From NCBI GenBank assembly GCA_029204225.1, contig CM055095.1:59170865-59234864 (forward strand): DNA of 64,000 bases. Reading direction: 5' to 3'. The notes under the pieces were generated by a model. The model made no database searches. It was not told the origin of the DNA and saw only the letters and a list, made by a program, of their open reading frames with translations. The stretch comes from Diphasiastrum complanatum (lineage: Eukaryota > Streptophyta > Lycopodiopsida > Lycopodiales > Lycopodiaceae). A program made the translations under genes and the position numbers. Of this stretch, positions 61,790-64,000 are shown one piece after another (positions within the stretch are counted from its first letter, which is position 1; each line of letters begins with the position of its first letter).

Positions 61790-62269
61790 ATGTATGTACA
61801 GCAGCAGTACCCTACTATCTTTCACAAAAGTGAAAGCAAGATTAATCACAAATCAACATTCTACACACTAGCAATCAAGATGTCTTGAGAAATACACCTG
61901 AGATGGACATAGAATCAAAAGAGATGAATTCTCCACATAAAATAAGAATACAATGATGTGTTCTCCATGATGATACTGCTATTTATAGCTATCAAAATTT
62001 CATTTGTCCAATTGCCCTAAACTTGCCCTAAATGGTAACTTCTTGGTACTTCATCGTAAAACCTAGAAATTCTAGTGTAGATGCAATGTATCAAAATTGG
62101 CCAATTAGAATGGGTCCAAATATGACCTCATCCATTAGTCTACTTTCCAAAAATAGTAAAAACACTAATTAGGCCTTTATTGACAAATATAAACCTAGCT
62201 CTAAGTTGAGATATCATCTTGGCCTCAAAATTGCCAAATAAAGAATGAAACTAGTCGACAATTTTCACA
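61790..62269 (-). repeat. Copia 3' LTR (left limit approximate)
   Basis: On the minus strand AGTTGAAGGAG is followed by TGTGAAAATTGTCGACTAG, the LTR start at 62269. CTATAAATAG (minus strand, about 61987) is a likely TATA box. The left end is not marked by a clear TG or target duplication. Confidence 0.6.
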
Positions 62270-62497
62270 CTCCTTCAACTAGTTTTAGCATAGATTTGGA
62301 TAATACACCAAGAGATGTTCTATGCTTCATAAGCAAGTCTTTTCTCAATGCTTTGGTGAAAATATCAGCCACACATTCCCTTGATGAGACATGTTGAAGC
62401 TCCACCTCCTTTGCCATGACTTGTTCTCTCACAAAATGATAAGCCACTTCAATATGCTTGCTTCTTGCATAGTTTTGACCATAAAATTTTGATCCAT
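62270..62497 (-). pseudogene. Copia RNase H C-terminus
   Basis: The minus strand reads NYARSKHIEVAYHFVREQVM, then AKEVELQHVSSRECVADIFT and KALRKDLLMKHRTSLGVL, the last conserved block of copia RNase H before the polypurine tract. Everything upstream is missing; at 62498 an unrelated AT-rich sequence begins. Confidence 0.85.
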
Positions 62498-63329
62498 TTT
62501 AATAATTATTTCCATTCTAAGTACAGACGTTTTTTCTATGGTTTATAATAGCTTTCATAATTGATATAGAGAATAGTGTCCACATTGGATGCTTCACTAT
62601 TTCTTACATCAACTTTACATGTCAAGATGTAACTAGAACATGAAGAACCAAATAGAATGTTAGAATGTAAGTGCAATGATATGTTTGAGCAATCTCAAGT
62701 GAATGTGTGCAAATTGACAAGATATGGTGAAACTAGCTACATTGTTTTGCATCATTTTGATGTTGGAGTTGTACTAGAATTGTTGGCTGGTTATGCTGAT
62801 GGAAATGAAGCTAATAGAAGCTCATTATATCACTCATTCATGGTCAAGTCATCAATGATGATAATATTTTGTTGCAAGATGGAGATGGTTGCTCATTCAT
62901 GGATTTTACATATAAAAAAAGGACAACGATGGAGGAGACATGCAAGCATTGGTCGATTACTCACAGTTATTGTTTGTTTGCTATTATTTCCTAGAGAGTT
63001 CAAAGTTGGAAGCATGGAGATAGAACAAATAAAGTTGAACCACACTTCCTTGCTGCTTCTTTGACCTTAATTGACTCTTCGATAACTTACAAAAACAGAT
63101 CCAAAGTATCTTTGCCACTCGACTTTCCTTTGATGCTCTTGACTAGCTCCAAATTGCCACTTTCTCCTTTGTGTTGTTGAAGCCCTTTGAGATCACCCTC
63201 TTGATCTTCCACATGACCATCAAAGCCATTGAACAAATAAGATTTTCCAGATCCATTGGTTGCATCCATTCCATGAAAACCGCCTTTCACTTGAATAACA
63301 TCATCTACACAAGACGATTCACCAAAATA
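62498..63329. other. Unassigned, two unsupported frames
   Basis: A plus frame at 62657-63064 (135 codons) and a minus frame covering 63329-63087 (Gly/Asp/Ser-rich, GFHGMDATNGSGKSYLFNGF) have no known motif. The minus frame is cut at its upstream end by the LTR at 63330, so an old exon is possible. Confidence 0.3.
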
Positions 63330-64000
63330 TTGTGAAAAACTGTCAAATCTAGATTGATCAAAACCATGTAAAGTGTACATAGATGGGTCCCACGCGTGTG
63401 AATCCTTTTTGACACGTGTGAAGTGAGATCAAATTAGTTTAGATCTCATTCATAGGGTTATTTAGGCTTGTTTGGTCATAATTCCTAGATTATAGGGCCA
63501 AATTCCTTGAATCATGGAGGTGGAAAACCAACCTAGCCACCAACTTGGTAAAACTCTAGGATTAGGTAAAATTGAAAAATTAGGACAAAAATGATCAATC
63601 ATCTTCCTTATTACATGCTAGAATTTCACCTAATTTGAGGTGGAAAAGAACTTATTGTACATACAAGCCATCATTCCATAGTGAGGAGATAGAATTTTTG
63701 GAATGAATTGGCAATCTTGAGTTTTCTACACATTTGTCATGAGTTCTTGTGAATGCTTTGGTATCTAAACTTGAGTACACTTAATCTCTGATAATAGGAC
63801 GTACTGGAGGCCGTATAACACACGTGTGGGGTCTAAATTTCATGTTTGATCAATGGTTTTGATTGCTCTTGATTGTGGGATCCAGGATTGCTTTTCTAAG
63901 TCAAGATCTTGTGACTAGTTTTGCAATAGATAGGTGTATCAATCAATCAATCACTCTTGGAACCTTATGTAGGTTCATTTATGGTCCTTATTACTATACT
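63330..64000 (+). repeat. Copia LTR, nearly complete, at right edge
   Basis: It starts TGTGAAAAACTGTC and aligns with the reverse complement of 54547-55623, minus the 389-bp insertion, reaching within about 17 bases of the LTR end at the window edge. No polypurine tract precedes it, so it is a 5' LTR of an element continuing right, or a solo LTR. It contains GACACGTGTG (63411) and CACACGTGTGGGG (63820). Confidence 0.75.

Noticed and set aside
62657-63064. 135-codon host gene
   Set aside because: Composition is not protein-like across its length, and alternative frames are equally plausible.

Overview
The window looks like intergenic DNA from a seed plant nuclear genome, most likely an angiosperm. 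It is a dense, nested pile of LTR retrotransposons (Ty3/gypsy chromoviruses, Tat-like gypsy and Ty1/copia), long perfect CT microsatellites and decayed repeats. The plant call rests on three things: chromodomain-type gypsy integrases beside Tat-like gypsy and copia polyproteins, primer-binding sites complementary to initiator methionine tRNA (TGGTATCAGAGC) in front of most LTRs, and a TRIM element. I found no intact host gene, rRNA, CRISPR array or bacterial feature. The species cannot be named from this sequence.

Layout, left to right. 1-2092: dead Tat-like gypsy pol on the plus strand, cut in its integrase by 2093-2498, a 406-bp TRIM on the minus strand whose two 145-bp LTRs each carry a tRNA-like unit with intact Pol III A and B boxes. 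2514-3760: a retroelement leader with its own primer-binding site. 6352-6492: the first CT tract. 7237-8751: gag-like minus-strand frames. 10093-10930: Tat-like integrase on the minus strand, interrupted by a copia element (LTR 10928-11787, pol 11788-13184 and 18913-19278). That copia is itself split by 13190-18907, a 5.7-kb element with LTRs, a primer-binding site, a polypurine tract and a GATTG target duplication but no coding capacity (LARD-like), and with unusual AG...CT LTR ends.

19434-27680 is a plus-strand Tat-like gypsy whose gag was hit by a young chromovirus (19553-25833; 358-bp LTRs differing at 6 sites; CTATG target duplication). The Tat-like protease then runs in frame into a second, plus-strand chromovirus (27680-31187) with its 3' LTR (31200-31817), an inverted pol fragment and another LTR of the same family (to 33436). 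33440-38150: minus-strand copia with gag, protease, integrase and RT, largely complete but frameshifted and truncated in RNase H. 38151-42840: LTR, leader and protease remnants.

42841-53860 has almost no recognisable retroelement coding. It holds a decayed tandem array of roughly 175-bp units (45600-47050), a very large inverted repeat (arms of about 1.7 kb at 47451-49196 and 50198-51870) carrying exon-like segments, and a duplicated exon-like segment (52373-52872). 53860-58333 is a mosaic of copia fragments in both orientations, including an LTR split by a 389-bp MITE-like insertion (55100-55488). 58440-61516 contains three more long CT tracts, each just downstream of a TATA-like box. The right edge has a copia 3' end (about 61790-62497) and a nearly complete LTR (63330-64000) of the same family as 54547-55623.

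Nothing here works together as a pathway. The order of events can be read from the nesting: gypsy, then copia, then LARD; and Tat-like gypsy, then chromovirus. Most coding frames are broken by C-to-T-type stop codons or by homopolymer frameshifts.
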